Part shown: piece after piece, positions 18,517 through 28,780 of the stretch | Numbering within the stretch: position 1 is the first letter of the stretch | Layout of the letters: the number at the start of each line of letters is the position of its first letter | Source of the DNA: Bog-473 sp963728845 | Lineage (GTDB): Bacteria > Actinomycetota > Acidimicrobiia > Acidimicrobiales > RAAP-2 | Direction of reading: 5' to 3' | NCBI GenBank assembly: GCA_963728845.1 | Contig: CAVSLS010000059.1 | Span: 6,899 to 70,898 of the forward strand | DNA length: 64,000 nucleotides | Translations under genes and position numbers: made by a program | Notes under the pieces: model-generated | Databases searched by the model: none | What the model was told of the DNA's origin: nothing | The model's input: only the letters and a program-made list of their open reading frames with translations

Positions 18517-18533
18517 CTCGCGTCGACTGCACC

Positions 18534-19244
18534 ATGCGCTCGTTGACCGGACCACCAGTTGCCGATCTGCGCCAGCCGGGTGCGGGTGAGGGCGACGCCG
18601 TGCCATGGTGGGACGTGCCCGCGACGCGGCTGCCGATGTTCCCGCTCTCGGCGGTGCTGTTTCCCCACGATTCGATGCCGTTGCACGTCTTCGAGCCGCG
18701 GTACCGGGCGTTGATGCGGGACTGCCTGGCGGGTGACCGGCGTTTCGGCGTCGTGCTGATCGCCCGGGGCTCCGAGGTCGGCGGCGGCGACCAGCGCACC
18801 GGGATGGGCACCCGCGGTGTCATCACCAAGGCGGTGGAGCTTGCCGATGGCCGCTGGGTCCTGGAGGTCCGGGGCGAGGCCCGCATCGCGGTGGAGGAGT
18901 GGCTGCCCGACGCCCCCTACCCCGTGGCGCTCGTCGCCGAGCCGAGCGAGGTGCCCGCGCCGGGGTCCCCCGGCCCCGCCCTCGAAGAGGCCGTCCGGCG
19001 CATTCGCCGTGCCCGGGCGGTGCTCGCCGAGCACGGCGGGGGGCCGCCCTTGCCGCCCGACCTCTCCTTCGACGAGGGCGACGCCGAGGTGGCCTCGTGG
19101 CAGCTCTGCGCGGCTGCTCCCGTCAGCGCGTACGACGCGCAGCGGCTCCTGGCGACGGGCGACACGACGGGGCGGTTGCGCCTCCTCGTCGAGCTGATGG
19201 ACGAGCTCGAGCTCGACCTCCACCGCATGCTGAACCAGGAGTGA
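18534..19244 (+). CDS. LON substrate-binding-domain protein (no protease part)
   Basis: A 236-residue protein consisting of the LON N-terminal domain alone: RLPMFPLSAVLFPHDSMPLH and VFEPRYRALMRDCLAGDRRF are the hallmark strands and helix. There is no AAA or peptidase domain. Such stand-alone proteins are common in actinobacteria and cyanobacteria; role unknown, probably protein or peptide binding. ATG 18534 gives the longest form but sits 17 bp after a terminator stem with no ribosome site. GTG 18600, with GAGGG upstream, is a good alternative start that still precedes the whole domain. Confidence 0.85.
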   Translation: MRSLTGPPVADLRQPGAGEGDAVPWWDVPATRLPMFPLSAVLFPHDSMPLHVFEPRYRALMRDCLAGDRRFGVVLIARGSEVGGGDQRTGMGTRGVITKAVELADGRWVLEVRGEARIAVEEWLPDAPYPVALVAEPSEVPAPGSPGPALEEAVRRIRRARAVLAEHGGGPPLPPDLSFDEGDAEVASWQLCAAAPVSAYDAQRLLATGDTTGRLRLLVELMDELELDLHRMLNQE

Positions 19245-19370
19245 CCCCGCGCCTCACCGGGGTAGGGACGACCCAGGTGGCGGCGCGGACCCGAATTGGG
19301 CTAGCACGAGCGGGCGAAGAGTCGACACGACACGACACGCTCACGACGACCACGACAGGGGAGGGACGCG

Positions 19371-19815
19371 ATGGCCATCACGCCAACGAGAGAGCAGTTC
19401 ACCGAGTTCGCCCACGGGACGCGGGACGGGGAGGTGGTGATGATCAACCTGCTGCACTTCGCCCGCTCCGACGCCGCGACCGACGAGGACGCCGCCGGCG
19501 ACGACGGGCGCCCATGCCTACCGGGACTACAGCGACCAGGTCGTCAAGATGGTCGAGGCCCGCGGCGGGCGGGTCATCTGGACCGGCCGGCCCGAGCACG
19601 TCCTGATCGGTGACCCCACCGCCGACGCCTGGGACCTGGTCGCCCTGGTCTCGTACCCGAGCCGGGCTGCGTTCGTCGACATGGTCACGTCGCCCAACTA
19701 CGGAGAGGCCCACGCCGACCGCGAGCGGGGGCTCGACCGCACCGTGCTGCTCGCCTGCGAGCCAGTGCTCAATGCGCTCGTCCGCCCGGACGGGAACGGG
19801 GTCGCGGGTGCCTGA
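19371..19815 (+). CDS. DUF1330-type dimeric alpha-beta barrel protein (frame broken once)
   Basis: Short ferredoxin-like (EthD/DUF1330) protein, ~147 residues when joined. The first frame has DGEVVMINLLHFARS. The second, after a change near 19510, has VKMVEARGGRVIWTGRPEHV, WDLVALVSYPSRAAFVDMV and DRTVLLACEP. ATG 19371 is preceded by GGAGGGACG. Its stop lies inside the first codons of the sulfatase gene (8-bp overlap), so the two are coupled. Function unknown; these are often accessory or isomerase-like proteins. Confidence 0.78.
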
Positions 19816-21449
19816 CGCTGCGCCGCCCCCCGCCCGCCGCCGCAACATCCTCTTCATCACCACCGACCAGCAGCGCCACGACAGTCTTGGCTGCAACGGT
19901 GGGACGGTGGCCCGCACGCCCGTCGTCGACGGGCTGGCAGCCGAGGGCATCAACTACCGGCGCGCCTACAACCAGAACACGGTGTGCATGCCCGCGCGGT
20001 CGACCATGCTCACCGGCCAGTACGTACGCACGCACGGCGTGGTGGCCAACGGCATCCCCCTCCCCGTCGATGCGCCCTCGGTGGCGCAGTACCTCCACGA
20101 CACGGCCGGCTACCGCACCGCGCTGCTCGGCAAGGCGCACTTCGAACCCGGCTTCGACCCGACGAACCAGTTCGAGGAGAACGCCCGGGTGGCCCGCGGG
20201 GACACGGGGCCCTGGCGCGGCTTCGAGCGGTCGGAGCAGGCCATGCACGCCGCCGCGTGGGGCGACCACCCGATCGCGCACTACGGCCGCTGGCTCAAGG
20301 CGCACCACCCCGAGCACCTGCACAGCTTCGCCGGGCTGCTCCAGGCGGAGCCCGGCGGCGACACCGCGGCGCCGGAGACCAAGAACAACCCGATCCCGCG
20401 CGAGTGGTACCACACCGACTGGGTGGCCGACCTCACGGTCGACTGGCTGAATTCGCTCGGCGCGGACGAGCCGTGGTTCTGCTGGATGTCGTTCCCCGAC
20501 CCGCACCATCCGTGGGACCCGCCTGCCTCCGAGCTGGACCGGGTGCCCTGGCAGGACCTCGACTTGCCGCCCGGCCACCCCGGCTCGGACGAGGCCGTCC
20601 GCGCCGTCCTGGCCCGCAAGCCCCCGCACTGGCTCGCCTTCTGGGACGGCCGGTTCTCCAACATGGAGGGCGGTCCGGCCTCCTTCGTGCCGTCGACGTT
20701 GACGCACGATCAGATCCGCGAGGTGAACGCCAAGGTGCACGTGATGAACGAGCTCATCGACGAGGCCTGCGGGCGTGTGGTGCAGACCATCACGCGGCGG
20801 GGCTGGCTCGCCGAGACCGACATCATCTTCACCACCGACCACGGCGAGCTCCAGGGCGACTTCGGCCTCCTCTACAAGGGCCCGTACCACACCGACGCGC
20901 TCATGCGACTGCCTTTCGTGTGGCGGCCCGCCCCCTCCGCCGGCGTGGTCCCGGCGGTGGTCACCGATCCGGTGGGCCAGGTGGACCTCGCGCCCACGTT
21001 CTGCGCCATCGCCGGGGTGGACCCGGCGCCGTGGATGCAGGGCTCGGCCCTGCCGCTCGCCGACGGCGAGCCCGGACGCGAGCGGGCGTTGTGCGAGTGG
21101 GACAGCCAGTTCCCCGGCTACGGCATGCACCTGCGCTCCGTCTACCGCGACGGGTGGCTGTGCACGGTCTACGAGCCGTCCACGGCGGGGCAGCCCAACG
21201 GTCTCGAAGAGGTCTGGGGCGATGCCGTGCTGAACCCGTGCTCCGTCGTCTACGAGCAGTCGGACACCGGCCCCGGCGGGGTGGGGATCGCCACCGGCGA
21301 GCTCTACAACGTCGACGACGATCCCCACCAGTTCGAGAACCTGTGGGACTCCGCCGCCCACCGCTCGGCTGCGCGACGACCTCGTCGCCGACCTCTATGC
21401 CAGCCTGCCGGCGGAGGTGCGACCCCTCAAGGTGATGGCCCCCGCCTGA
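19808..21449 (+). CDS. Type I (formylglycine) sulfatase (frame broken near the end)
   Basis: Alkaline-phosphatase-fold sulfatase of about 545 residues. The metal-binding start is NILFITTDQQRHDSLGC. The catalytic sequence is NTVCMPARSTMLTGQ, a Cys-type CxPxR site that must be oxidised to formylglycine. IIFTTDHGELQGDFGLLYKG is the second metal segment. The last ~25 residues, ending LKVMAPA, need a frame change near 21365. No signal peptide, so it is cytoplasmic. Substrate (sulfate ester, phosphonate or choline-sulfate-like) is not determined. No formylglycine-generating enzyme gene is in the window. Confidence 0.88.
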
Positions 21450-21502
21450 GGATTACCCCCGCGCCCGGCAGGAGAGCCGGGTCCGCGGCGGCAGGCGCGC
21501 GG

Positions 21503-22399
21503 TCAGACCAGCCCCGCCAGCGCCGCGTCGAGGAAGCGCTGGGGCGCCTCGACCATGGGGTAGTGGCCCACGCCGACGAGGCGGTTCACGGTCGCGTCGG
21601 GACGGGCGGCCAGCAGGGTGTCGACCATGGACGGGACGGCGATCGGGTCGTCGAGCCCCCACACGACGTGCAGCGGCGAGGGGTCGGCCTCGATGGCCCC
21701 GGTGAAGCGACGCTCGTTGGCCCGTCGCTCCTCTATGTAGCGGATGAGCCGCGGGAGCACGAGGTGGCCGTCGCCGTGGACGACCTGCGCCGCTGCCGGC
21801 GGCACAGGGTCCTCGGGCCAGCCCTCGGGCACGAGCGGCGTGGACGGGCTGAACGTCTCGCGGAGGCTCTGCGTGATGGACGCGGCGTCGATCGGGATCC
21901 CCGGCGGCAGGACCTCGTCGGGTAGGCCGAGCAGCAGCTGCTGGCCGTTGGTCAGCCGGGCCTGCTCGATGTAGATGCTCCCGTTGGTCACGACGCGGCG
22001 CGTCACCTCCACCGGCCAGGTGCCCTCGGCGCGGCGCGCCAGGAGCTCGCCCCCGACGGTGTCGCCCATGTCATGGGTGAGGAGAGCCAGCCGGTCGATG
22101 CCGAGGGCGGCGACGTACGCGGCGGCGACGTCGGCCTGCAGCGCTATGGAATAGGCACGGTCGGGCTTGGCCGAGAGCCCGTACCCGACCATGTCGAACA
22201 GCACCACCCGCCGTCCCGCCCGCAGGCGGTCGAGCACGGCGGCATAGTCGAACGACGACGTCGGGAACCCGTGCAGGACGAGCAGGGGCACGTGGCGCTC
22301 GGGCCCGATGGACGGCGCGTCGATGGTGAAGACGCGCTCGCCGCAGAGCTCGCGCTGGTCGCCGATCGCCTCCCATCCGGTACTGGTGGTGATCGTCAT
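21503..22399 (-). CDS. Alpha/beta hydrolase with Asp nucleophile (haloalkane dehalogenase/epoxide hydrolase-like)
   Basis: A 298-residue alpha/beta hydrolase. The oxyanion loop is LLVLHGFPTSS, the nucleophile elbow is LLTHDMGDTVGG with Asp in place of Ser, and the catalytic His lies in GVGHYPMVEAP. Asp nucleophiles are typical of haloalkane dehalogenases and epoxide hydrolases. The start is ATG 22399, which overlaps the stop of the LLM gene (ATGA), so both are made together. The natural substrate is unknown. Confidence 0.87.
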   Translation of the reverse strand: MTITTSTGWEAIGDQRELCGERVFTIDAPSIGPERHVPLLVLHGFPTSSFDYAAVLDRLRAGRRVVLFDMVGYGLSAKPDRAYSIALQADVAAAYVAALGIDRLALLTHDMGDTVGGELLARRAEGTWPVEVTRRVVTNGSIYIEQARLTNGQQLLLGLPDEVLPPGIPIDAASITQSLRETFSPSTPLVPEGWPEDPVPPAAAQVVHGDGHLVLPRLIRYIEERRANERRFTGAIEADPSPLHVVWGLDDPIAVPSMVDTLLAARPDATVNRLVGVGHYPMVEAPQRFLDAALAGLV

Positions 22400-23343
22400 G
22401 TGCCGGCGAGCTTGCTCACCACGGGGCCGAGCGTCTCCCAGGAGTCCGACTCGATCGACCAGTAGGAGATGCCGTACTCGGCCCGTCGCCACTCGAGCTC
22501 CTCGGCCATCTCGTCGAGCGTGCCGATGAGGGCGAGCGGGACGTGCAACGCGTCGGCGGGGTCGATGCCGAAGGCCGGCGCCATCTGACCGGCCAGGCCT
22601 GCCGCGTCGTCGGTGACGAGAACGAAGCCGATCAGCGAGTTGAACTCGAGGTCGTCGAAGCGGTCGCCCGCCGCGTCCTTCACCCAGGCGATCTTCGTGC
22701 GGGTGCGCTCCGGCGTGGCGTCGGCGGCCGTCTCGGCGCCGCCGGTCCCCTCGCGGAGGTTGACGTTGATGCTGACGATGTCCGCGTGGCGTGCGGCGAA
22801 GGACAGCACCCGCTTGCCCCCGCCGCCGATGATGAGCGGGGGCCCCGGCTGCTGCACGGGACGCGGCGACAGGGTGTGCCCGAGCACCTCGTAGTGCGTG
22901 CCGTGGAAGCTGAACGGTCCGTCCGTGCGCAGGAGGCCTTGGACGACCTTCACCGCTTCCTCGAAGCGATCCACCCGGACGGCGGGATGGTCGTAGGGGA
23001 GGCCGGCCTCGTCGTAGTCGCTGCGCATCCAGCCGGCGCCGAGGCTCAGCTCGAAGCGGCCCTCGCTCAACACGTCGAGGGTGGCCGCCTCCTTGGCCAG
23101 CACGAACGGGTGGCGGTAGTCGTTGCAGAACACGAGCGCCCCCATGCGCAGCGTGCTCGTGGCGGCGGCCACCGCGGCCAGCGCGGGCACCGGGGCCAGC
23201 TGGTCGCCGAAGTGGTCGGGCATCAGCAAGGCGCTGTAGCCCAGGTCCTCGGCCCGGCGGGCCTGCTCCGCCCAGGACCGGGCCGAACCGTCGGGACCCT
23301 TGCTCAGCTGCGCGGCAAAGCGGAACTTGCGGTCATGTGCCAT
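22396..23343 (-). CDS. LLM-class F420-dependent oxidoreductase (TIGR03621-like)
   Basis: Intact 315-residue luciferase-like monooxygenase-fold enzyme. Features are KFRFAAQLSKGPDGSA at the start, YSALLMPDHFGDQLAP, EGRFELSLGAGWMRSDYDEA (conserved active-site turn) and PLIIGGGGKRVLSFAARHAD. The sequence follows the actinobacterial F420-dependent TIGR03621 group, so F420 is the likely cofactor. It is coupled by a 4-bp overlap to the alpha/beta hydrolase, suggesting successive steps in one degradative pathway. Confidence 0.88.
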   Translation of the reverse strand: MAHDRKFRFAAQLSKGPDGSARSWAEQARRAEDLGYSALLMPDHFGDQLAPVPALAAVAAATSTLRMGALVFCNDYRHPFVLAKEAATLDVLSEGRFELSLGAGWMRSDYDEAGLPYDHPAVRVDRFEEAVKVVQGLLRTDGPFSFHGTHYEVLGHTLSPRPVQQPGPPLIIGGGGKRVLSFAARHADIVSINVNLREGTGGAETAADATPERTRTKIAWVKDAAGDRFDDLEFNSLIGFVLVTDDAAGLAGQMAPAFGIDPADALHVPLALIGTLDEMAEELEWRRAEYGISYWSIESDSWETLGPVVSKLAGT

Positions 23344-23389
23344 GCCGCCATCGTGCCTCAGAACGGGGTCGCGCCGCTGACCCGAGCCC

Positions 23390-24760
23390 TCAGCCGGCGA
23401 ACTTCCCCGTCACGAATCGTTCCAGCAGGAAGTAGCCGCAGGGCAGGAACAGGAACAGCAGGGCGCGCTCGCGCCAGGGATGCCGGGTCACCCACACGCC
23501 CAACGCGGCGAAGAACGGGAAGAGGACGAGCACGTCGCGGCTCTGAGACTGCAAGATCGTCTGGAACGTGAACACGCACCAGGCGAGCCCGAGCAGCACG
23601 CCGTAGGAGTGCCGGATGCGGACGAAGGCGATCACGGCGGCGACCGCCAGCAGGATCACCGTCACCAGGTCGAAGAGCTCGACGATCGATTCCGTCGAGG
23701 TATCGAGCAGGCGCAGGTGCACGAGGTCGCTGAAGGCCCTCCCGATGGAGTTCCACGGGCCGCCCAGGTGCCGGTTCCAGAGGGCCTGCGACCTTATGAA
23801 CGGGAACCACTCGTCGAAGCGGGCGCGCTGGTAGGCGACCCAGGCCACGAGGAAGGCGACCGTTGGCGCGGCAATCGCCACCATCCGCCCGGCGGTGACC
23901 CGCACCGGCGACAGCCACTCCAGGTCCTGGCCCGCTCGCCACGACGCCCGGTCGCGCGGAGTCGACCACACCTCCATGGCCAGCGCCACGAGCAGCACGA
24001 CCAGGTAGCTCTTTCCGGCGACCGCCATCGCCGCCAGCAGTCCCGCCGCCACGAAGTGCCCCCGCCGCGCCGTGAGGAAGGACAGCGTCACGGCCGCCAG
24101 GGTGACCGACTCGGGATAGGTGGCGACGAGGAAGAAGGCGCTCGGCCAGGCCAGAAGCATGACGCACGCTGCGTCGGCGGAGCGGACCCCGAGATCGAGC
24201 TCGAGGAGCTTCCACATCGCCGCCAGCGCGACGGCCAGCGCGGCGGTGCTGGCGAGCTCGGCACTGGGCTCGTAGGCGAGTCCGGTCACCGCGTGGGTGA
24301 CGGAGATGAGCGCCGGGTAGAGAGGGCCGAAGGCGTAGAAGGCAAGCCCGGCATGGTTTGCGGCGGCCGTGGCCGAGTGGGCGGGGTAACCGTGGGCGGC
24401 CAGGGAGAGGTAGTAGCCGCCGTCCCACTTGGCCAGGACGTCCCACAGCACGGAGGGATGGCGCGCCACGAGATGGGGGAAGCTGACCGTGTACTCGCTG
24501 ACCAGGGCCACCCACGTCACGACGAGGCGGAACCCGATGGTCGCGCCGACGGCGATGGTGACGGGCCGCCGCCAGTCGACCCACAGGCGTCGCCCGCGCG
24601 CGCCCCAGGTCGTCGCGCTGTCGGCGTGCCGGGCCCGGCGTGACTCGGGCCGAGGTCCAGGACCGGCGCGGGCGCCAGGGTCGGGAGGGGGTTCGACCGG
24701 TGTGTCGGGTTCGTGACCCACCGGGGTGGCGCCTCCGACTCCCAGGGCCTGCTCAGTCAC
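23390..24760 (-). CDS. Membrane mannosyltransferase-like protein (PIG-V/GT-C type)
   Basis: A 456-residue polytopic membrane protein with a ~75-residue Pro/Arg-rich cytoplasmic N-terminus. After the first helix comes LWDVLAKWDGGYYLSLAAHG, the aspartate-containing first loop typical of PIG-V-like GT-C enzymes, then FGPLYPALISVTHAVTGL and about ten further helices. GT-C enzymes transfer sugars from polyprenyl phosphates on the outer face. The specific sugar is inferred from family likeness only. The gene is intact and stands alone. Confidence 0.75.
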   Translation of the reverse strand: MTEQALGVGGATPVGHEPDTPVEPPPDPGARAGPGPRPESRRARHADSATTWGARGRRLWVDWRRPVTIAVGATIGFRLVVTWVALVSEYTVSFPHLVARHPSVLWDVLAKWDGGYYLSLAAHGYPAHSATAAANHAGLAFYAFGPLYPALISVTHAVTGLAYEPSAELASTAALAVALAAMWKLLELDLGVRSADAACVMLLAWPSAFFLVATYPESVTLAAVTLSFLTARRGHFVAAGLLAAMAVAGKSYLVVLLVALAMEVWSTPRDRASWRAGQDLEWLSPVRVTAGRMVAIAAPTVAFLVAWVAYQRARFDEWFPFIRSQALWNRHLGGPWNSIGRAFSDLVHLRLLDTSTESIVELFDLVTVILLAVAAVIAFVRIRHSYGVLLGLAWCVFTFQTILQSQSRDVLVLFPFFAALGVWVTRHPWRERALLFLFLPCGYFLLERFVTGKFAG

Positions 24761-24876
24761 GACGCCGCCACCGTACCGCAGGGCGCCGCGACCGGGAGGC
24801 TCCGGGGGGCAAGGGGCTGTCGGTCGGGCCCGCCGTTCGGGTGGGAGCGTCCCGCTGAAGCGCCCGGCTGGGAACG

Positions 24877-25788
24877 TTAGATGAAGCTGAAGGGCGGGAC
24901 GCCCGAGCTGATGCCCGCGAACAGCTCACCCTTGGCGGCGATCAGCTCCTCGGGGCTCCACGCGGTGTCGCGGGTGAGCCGGCCGACCGCCTGGTAGGCG
25001 CTCATGGCCCAGATGCTGGCGCCGAACACGACGAGGATCTGCCCGCTGATGTCGGCCGAGGCCGGCGCGGCCAGGAAGGCCACGACGTTGGCGATGTTCT
25101 TGGGATCCCAGGCGTCGAAGGCGCCCTCTTCGGCGCCCATGCCCTCGGAGCCGAACAGCGTCTCGGTCATGCGGGTGCGGGCCCGGGGGGCGACGGCGTT
25201 GGACGTGACGCCGTAGCGGCCGAGCTCGCGTGCCTCGACCAGGGTGAGCGCCGCGATGCCCGCCTTGGCGGCGGCGTAGTTGGCCTGGCCCGCGTTCCCG
25301 AAGAGGCCCGACTCCGACGTGGTGTTGATGATGCGGCCGGCCACCTCCTCGCCGCCCTTGGCCCGGTTACGCCAGTAGACGGCGGCGTGGTGCGTGGCCG
25401 CGAAGTGACCCTTGAGGTGGACCCGGATCACGTCGTCCCAGTCCGACTCGTCCATGTTGAAGGACATCTTGTCCCGCAGGATCCCCGCGTTGTTGACGAG
25501 GATGTCGAGCGACCCGAACGTGTCGACCGCCTGCTCCACGACGTTCTTGCCGCCGGCCCACGAGCTGATGTCGTCACCGTTGACCGCGGCCTCGCCGCCG
25601 TTCTCCCGGATCAGGGCGACGACCTCCTCGGCGGGGTGCACGTCGCCGGAGCCTTCGCCGTGCAGCCCTGCACCGACGTCGTTGACCACGACACGGGCGC
25701 CCTCCGCGGCGAGCAGGAGCGCCTCCTCGCGGCCGATGCCCCGTCCCGCACCGGTGACCACCGCCACCTTCCCTTCGAGCAGTCCCAT
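24877..25788 (-). CDS. SDR of the multifunctional-enzyme/3-hydroxyacyl dehydrogenase group
   Basis: A 303-residue SDR. It has VAVVTGAGRGIGREEALLLA, the NDVGAGLHGEG insert and NNAGILRDKMSFNMDESDWD typical of HSD17B4/MFE-2-like dehydrogenases, TTSESGLFGNAGQANYAAAK with Ser-Tyr-Lys, and a longer C-terminus. These proteins oxidise (3R)-hydroxyacyl-CoA in fatty acid or sterol breakdown. That role fits the MaoC pair at 14 kb although they are not adjacent. Intact. Confidence 0.88.
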   Translation of the reverse strand: MGLLEGKVAVVTGAGRGIGREEALLLAAEGARVVVNDVGAGLHGEGSGDVHPAEEVVALIRENGGEAAVNGDDISSWAGGKNVVEQAVDTFGSLDILVNNAGILRDKMSFNMDESDWDDVIRVHLKGHFAATHHAAVYWRNRAKGGEEVAGRIINTTSESGLFGNAGQANYAAAKAGIAALTLVEARELGRYGVTSNAVAPRARTRMTETLFGSEGMGAEEGAFDAWDPKNIANVVAFLAAPASADISGQILVVFGASIWAMSAYQAVGRLTRDTAWSPEELIAAKGELFAGISSGVPPFSFI

Positions 25789-25911
25789 CGTGATGCCTCC
25801 TCGTCCCAGCCGTGCGCCACGCTGCGGCGCCGAGCCGGTCGTTCCGGGGGGTGCTGCCGGAGGCGGTGCCCGCCGGCCGCGCGGCGCAAGCAGTGTGGCC
25901 GATGGGTCTGC

Positions 25912-26956
25912 TCAGGGGCAAAAGCGGGCCAGCGACTCGGCGGTCACCTGCCCGATCAGTGCGACCGTCTCGCCGCGGGCCTTCGCCCGTCCGAAGCGGG
26001 CCGTGAGGCTGACGACCGCCAGCCCGGCGGGGGGTGCGGCGAGCAGCGCACGGTCGGAGCCGCCGGCGATGCAGAGCACCGGCAGCGGCCGCCCCCGCCG
26101 CGTGCGGGCCTGGGCCAACGCGAGCACGCCGCCCGGTACCTTGCCCTCGAAGGAGGGCGGATCGAGGTGGCCCTCGCCGGTGACGACCAGGTCGGCGCGC
26201 TCCAGGCGTGCCGGCAGCCCGACGAGACCGGAGACGAAGTCGAACCCCGGCTCGATGCGCGCACCGAGCGCGACCAGCGCCGCCGGCCAGGCCCCCGGCC
26301 GCGCCGGCGCCCGCCACGGTAGTGACGTCGACACCGGTCTCGCGCCGGTAGCGCGCCGCAACGTCGATCAGACGCCGGCCCAGCGCCTCGACCTGGGCGG
26401 GCGTCGCGCCCTTCTGGGGGCCGAAGACCCGGGCGGCGTCGGTGAAGGCCGTCGTCACGTCGCTCGCCACGACGAGCTCCACGCCCTGGAGCACGGCCGG
26501 CGAGCCGACTGCGTCGAACGCGCCCTCGCCGCCGTCGGTGGTGGCCGAGCCGCCGCAGCCGATCACGATGCGGCGGGCCCCCGCGTCGCGGGCCGCCAGC
26601 AGGAGCTGTCCCACGCCGGCGGTGCCGGCGCGCACGGGGTCCTCGCCGTGCGGCTTCGGGAGGAGATCACGCCCGGCGGCCCGCGACATCTCGACGACGG
26701 CGGTCGGGGCCGCCGTGGCGCCGGCCCCTTCGAGCATGCGCCACTCGGCCTCGACCGGTGCGCCGAGCGGGCCGGCGACCGTCGTGACGTGCTTCGTCCC
26801 GCCGAGCGCCTCGAGCAGGCCCTCGCCGCCGTCCGACATGGGGACCTCGTCGGCCGTCCACCCGGCGGCACGGGCCGCGTCGGCGATGGCCGACGCCACC
26901 TCCGCCGCGCTGGCCGTGCCCCGGAACTTGTCGGGTGCGGCGACCAGGTGGGGCAC
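25912..26956 (-). CDS. glxK: Glycerate kinase, GlxK/GarK type (frame broken once)
   Basis: Phosphorylates D-glycerate with ATP to feed lower glycolysis. The start HLVAAPDKFRGTASAAEVA is the family N-terminus, with PMSDGGEGLLEALGG and GCGGSATTDGGEGAFDAVG (nucleotide/substrate glycine loops) following. The C-terminal frame, after a change near 26290, has ADLVVTGEGHLDPPSFEGKV. About 348 residues joined. GTG 26956 is preferred; a more distal start at 27013 would overlap the divergent methyltransferase gene. Confidence 0.88.
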
Positions 26957-27011
26957 GAGAGTGGACGCTACCGAACGCCCCCGTCCGGCGGGACCCGTTA
27001 GCTTGAGGCCC

Positions 27012-27937
27012 ATGCCGACCTGGCGAGGTGCAGCGCGGCGCCTGCGCGGCGCACCGCTCCCCGTCCCGGGCGCGGCGCAGTGGCGCGGATTGTCGAGGCA
27101 GTCGGCGCAGGACGTCCTCGACCTCGTCTACGAGCTCATCCTCGCCCGCGAGCCCGATGCGACGGGGCCGAGAGCTTCCTCGAGGGCCTGCGGAACGGCA
27201 CCCTCACGCCCCAGGAGCTGGCGGCGGTGGCGATCGCGTCGGGGGAGTGGTGGTCGGTGACCCCGTTTCCCGGCCTGGGCCGGTCGCTGCACTTCAGCCG
27301 CATGATGTTCGTCCGCTCGCTCCCGCCGGCGAAGAGCATCCTCGACTTGGGCGGCACGTCGCTGGGCAACGCGACCGGCGCCCTCGTGCTCATGGGGTAC
27401 CCCTACCCGTTCGACGACCTCGTCGTGATCGACCTGCCCTCCGAGGAACGCAATGAGCTGTACCGCGAGGCGGCCGCCCCCGAGGTGACAGAGACGGCGC
27501 TGGGGCCGGTGCGCTACCGCTATCACTCCATGGTCGACCTGTCGGACTACGCCGACGGCTCGGTGGACCTCGTCTACAGCGGCCAGTCGATTGAGCACGT
27601 CCCGATCGACGTGGGCGACACGGTGCTGTCGGAGGTGCGCCGGGTCCTGCGGCCGGGCGGGTATCTCGCCCTCGACACCCCGAACGCCAGGGTGACGCGG
27701 CTGCAGCAAGACGAGTTCATCGACCCCGACCACGAGCACGAGTACAACGACGCCGAGATGCGGGCGAAGCTCACCGCGGCGGGCTTCGAGGTGGTCGGCG
27801 CATGGGGCCTGAACCATGCGGGCCCCAGCCTGCGCGCGGGCCGCTTCGCGGCCGACCAGGTGGCGACGGCGCGCGGGCTGTTCCACCAGATCGAGGACTG
27901 CTACCTCCTGGCCTACCTCTGCCGGGTGCCGGGTTGA
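27012..27937 (+). CDS. SAM methyltransferase with N-terminal helical extension (frame broken once)
   Basis: The N-terminus AQDVLDLVYELILAREPDA and GAESFLEGLRNGTLTPQELA resembles the DUF4214-like helical domain often placed before glycan-modifying enzymes; the frame changes between them near 27170. Then comes a class I methyltransferase with SILDLGGTSLGNATGALV (motif I), VDLVYSGQSIEHVP (motif II) and VLRPGGYLALDTPN. A surface-glycan role fits the downstream locus but is inferred. ATG 27012 diverges from glycerate kinase with 55 bp between. Confidence 0.8.
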
Positions 27938-27995
27938 CCGGCCCCGGCCGCGGGCGGCCCGGCCGGGCCTCCCGGCGGGAACGGGCCACGTTGCG

Positions 27996-28082
<87 letters not shown>

Positions 28083-28160
28083 GGTCCCGCGATGCGGGTG
28101 ATCAGGGAGTGTACGGCCGTGCGCCGGCGGGTGCCCCCTCCGGCCACTAGCCTCGTGGCC

Positions 28161-28778
28161 ATGGCCACCGCATCATCAGCCCCCCAGATCACCGCCGCCG
28201 GGGCGGACCTCGACTCCGCCGGCCGGGTCTTCCAGCAACTGCTCAAGGAGCGGATCGTCTTCATCGGGAGCGCGATCGACCAGGTCACGGCCAACCTCGT
28301 CTGTGCCCAGCTGATCCTTCTCGAGGCGGAGGACCCCGACAAGGACATCTCGCTCTACATCAACTCCCCCGGGGGCTCGGTGACCGACGGGCTGGCCATC
28401 TACGACACCATGCAGTACGTGCGGCCCGACGTCTCGACCATCTGCGTGGGTCTGGCGGCGAGCATGGGCCAGTTCCTGCTGTGTGCCGGTGCCCCGGGCA
28501 AGCGCTACGCGCTGCCGCATTCGCGCATCTTGATGCACCAGCCGTCGGGGTCCATGCAGGGTCAGGCGGCCGACATCGCTATCCAGGCCGAGCAGATCAT
28601 CTACCTCAAGCGGATGATGGCCGAGCGTATCGCCTTCCACACCGGGCAGCCGCTCGAGCGCATTGAGACGGACTCGGACCGGGACCGCTGGTTCACGGCG
28701 GAAGAGGCCTGCGAGTACGGCTTCATCGACAAGGTCATCGACCGCTCGGCGGCCACGGCAGCGGCAGGGAACGCATAG
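28161..28778 (+). CDS. clpP: ATP-dependent Clp protease proteolytic subunit ClpP
   Basis: 205-residue serine peptidase that forms the ClpP barrel and works with ClpX/ClpC. The triad is visible: Ser101 in VGLAASMGQFLL, His126 in SRILMHQPSG, and Asp175 in DSDRDRWFTA. The oxyanion strand is YINSPGGSVTDG. ATG 28161 was chosen over upstream frames because homologous sequence begins shortly after. This is a solitary clpP without clpX next to it; the exporter genes follow after 2 bp, so the exporter may be co-transcribed with it. Confidence 0.95.
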   Translation: MATASSAPQITAAGADLDSAGRVFQQLLKERIVFIGSAIDQVTANLVCAQLILLEAEDPDKDISLYINSPGGSVTDGLAIYDTMQYVRPDVSTICVGLAASMGQFLLCAGAPGKRYALPHSRILMHQPSGSMQGQAADIAIQAEQIIYLKRMMAERIAFHTGQPLERIETDSDRDRWFTAEEACEYGFIDKVIDRSAATAAAGNA

Positions 28779-28780
28779 AC

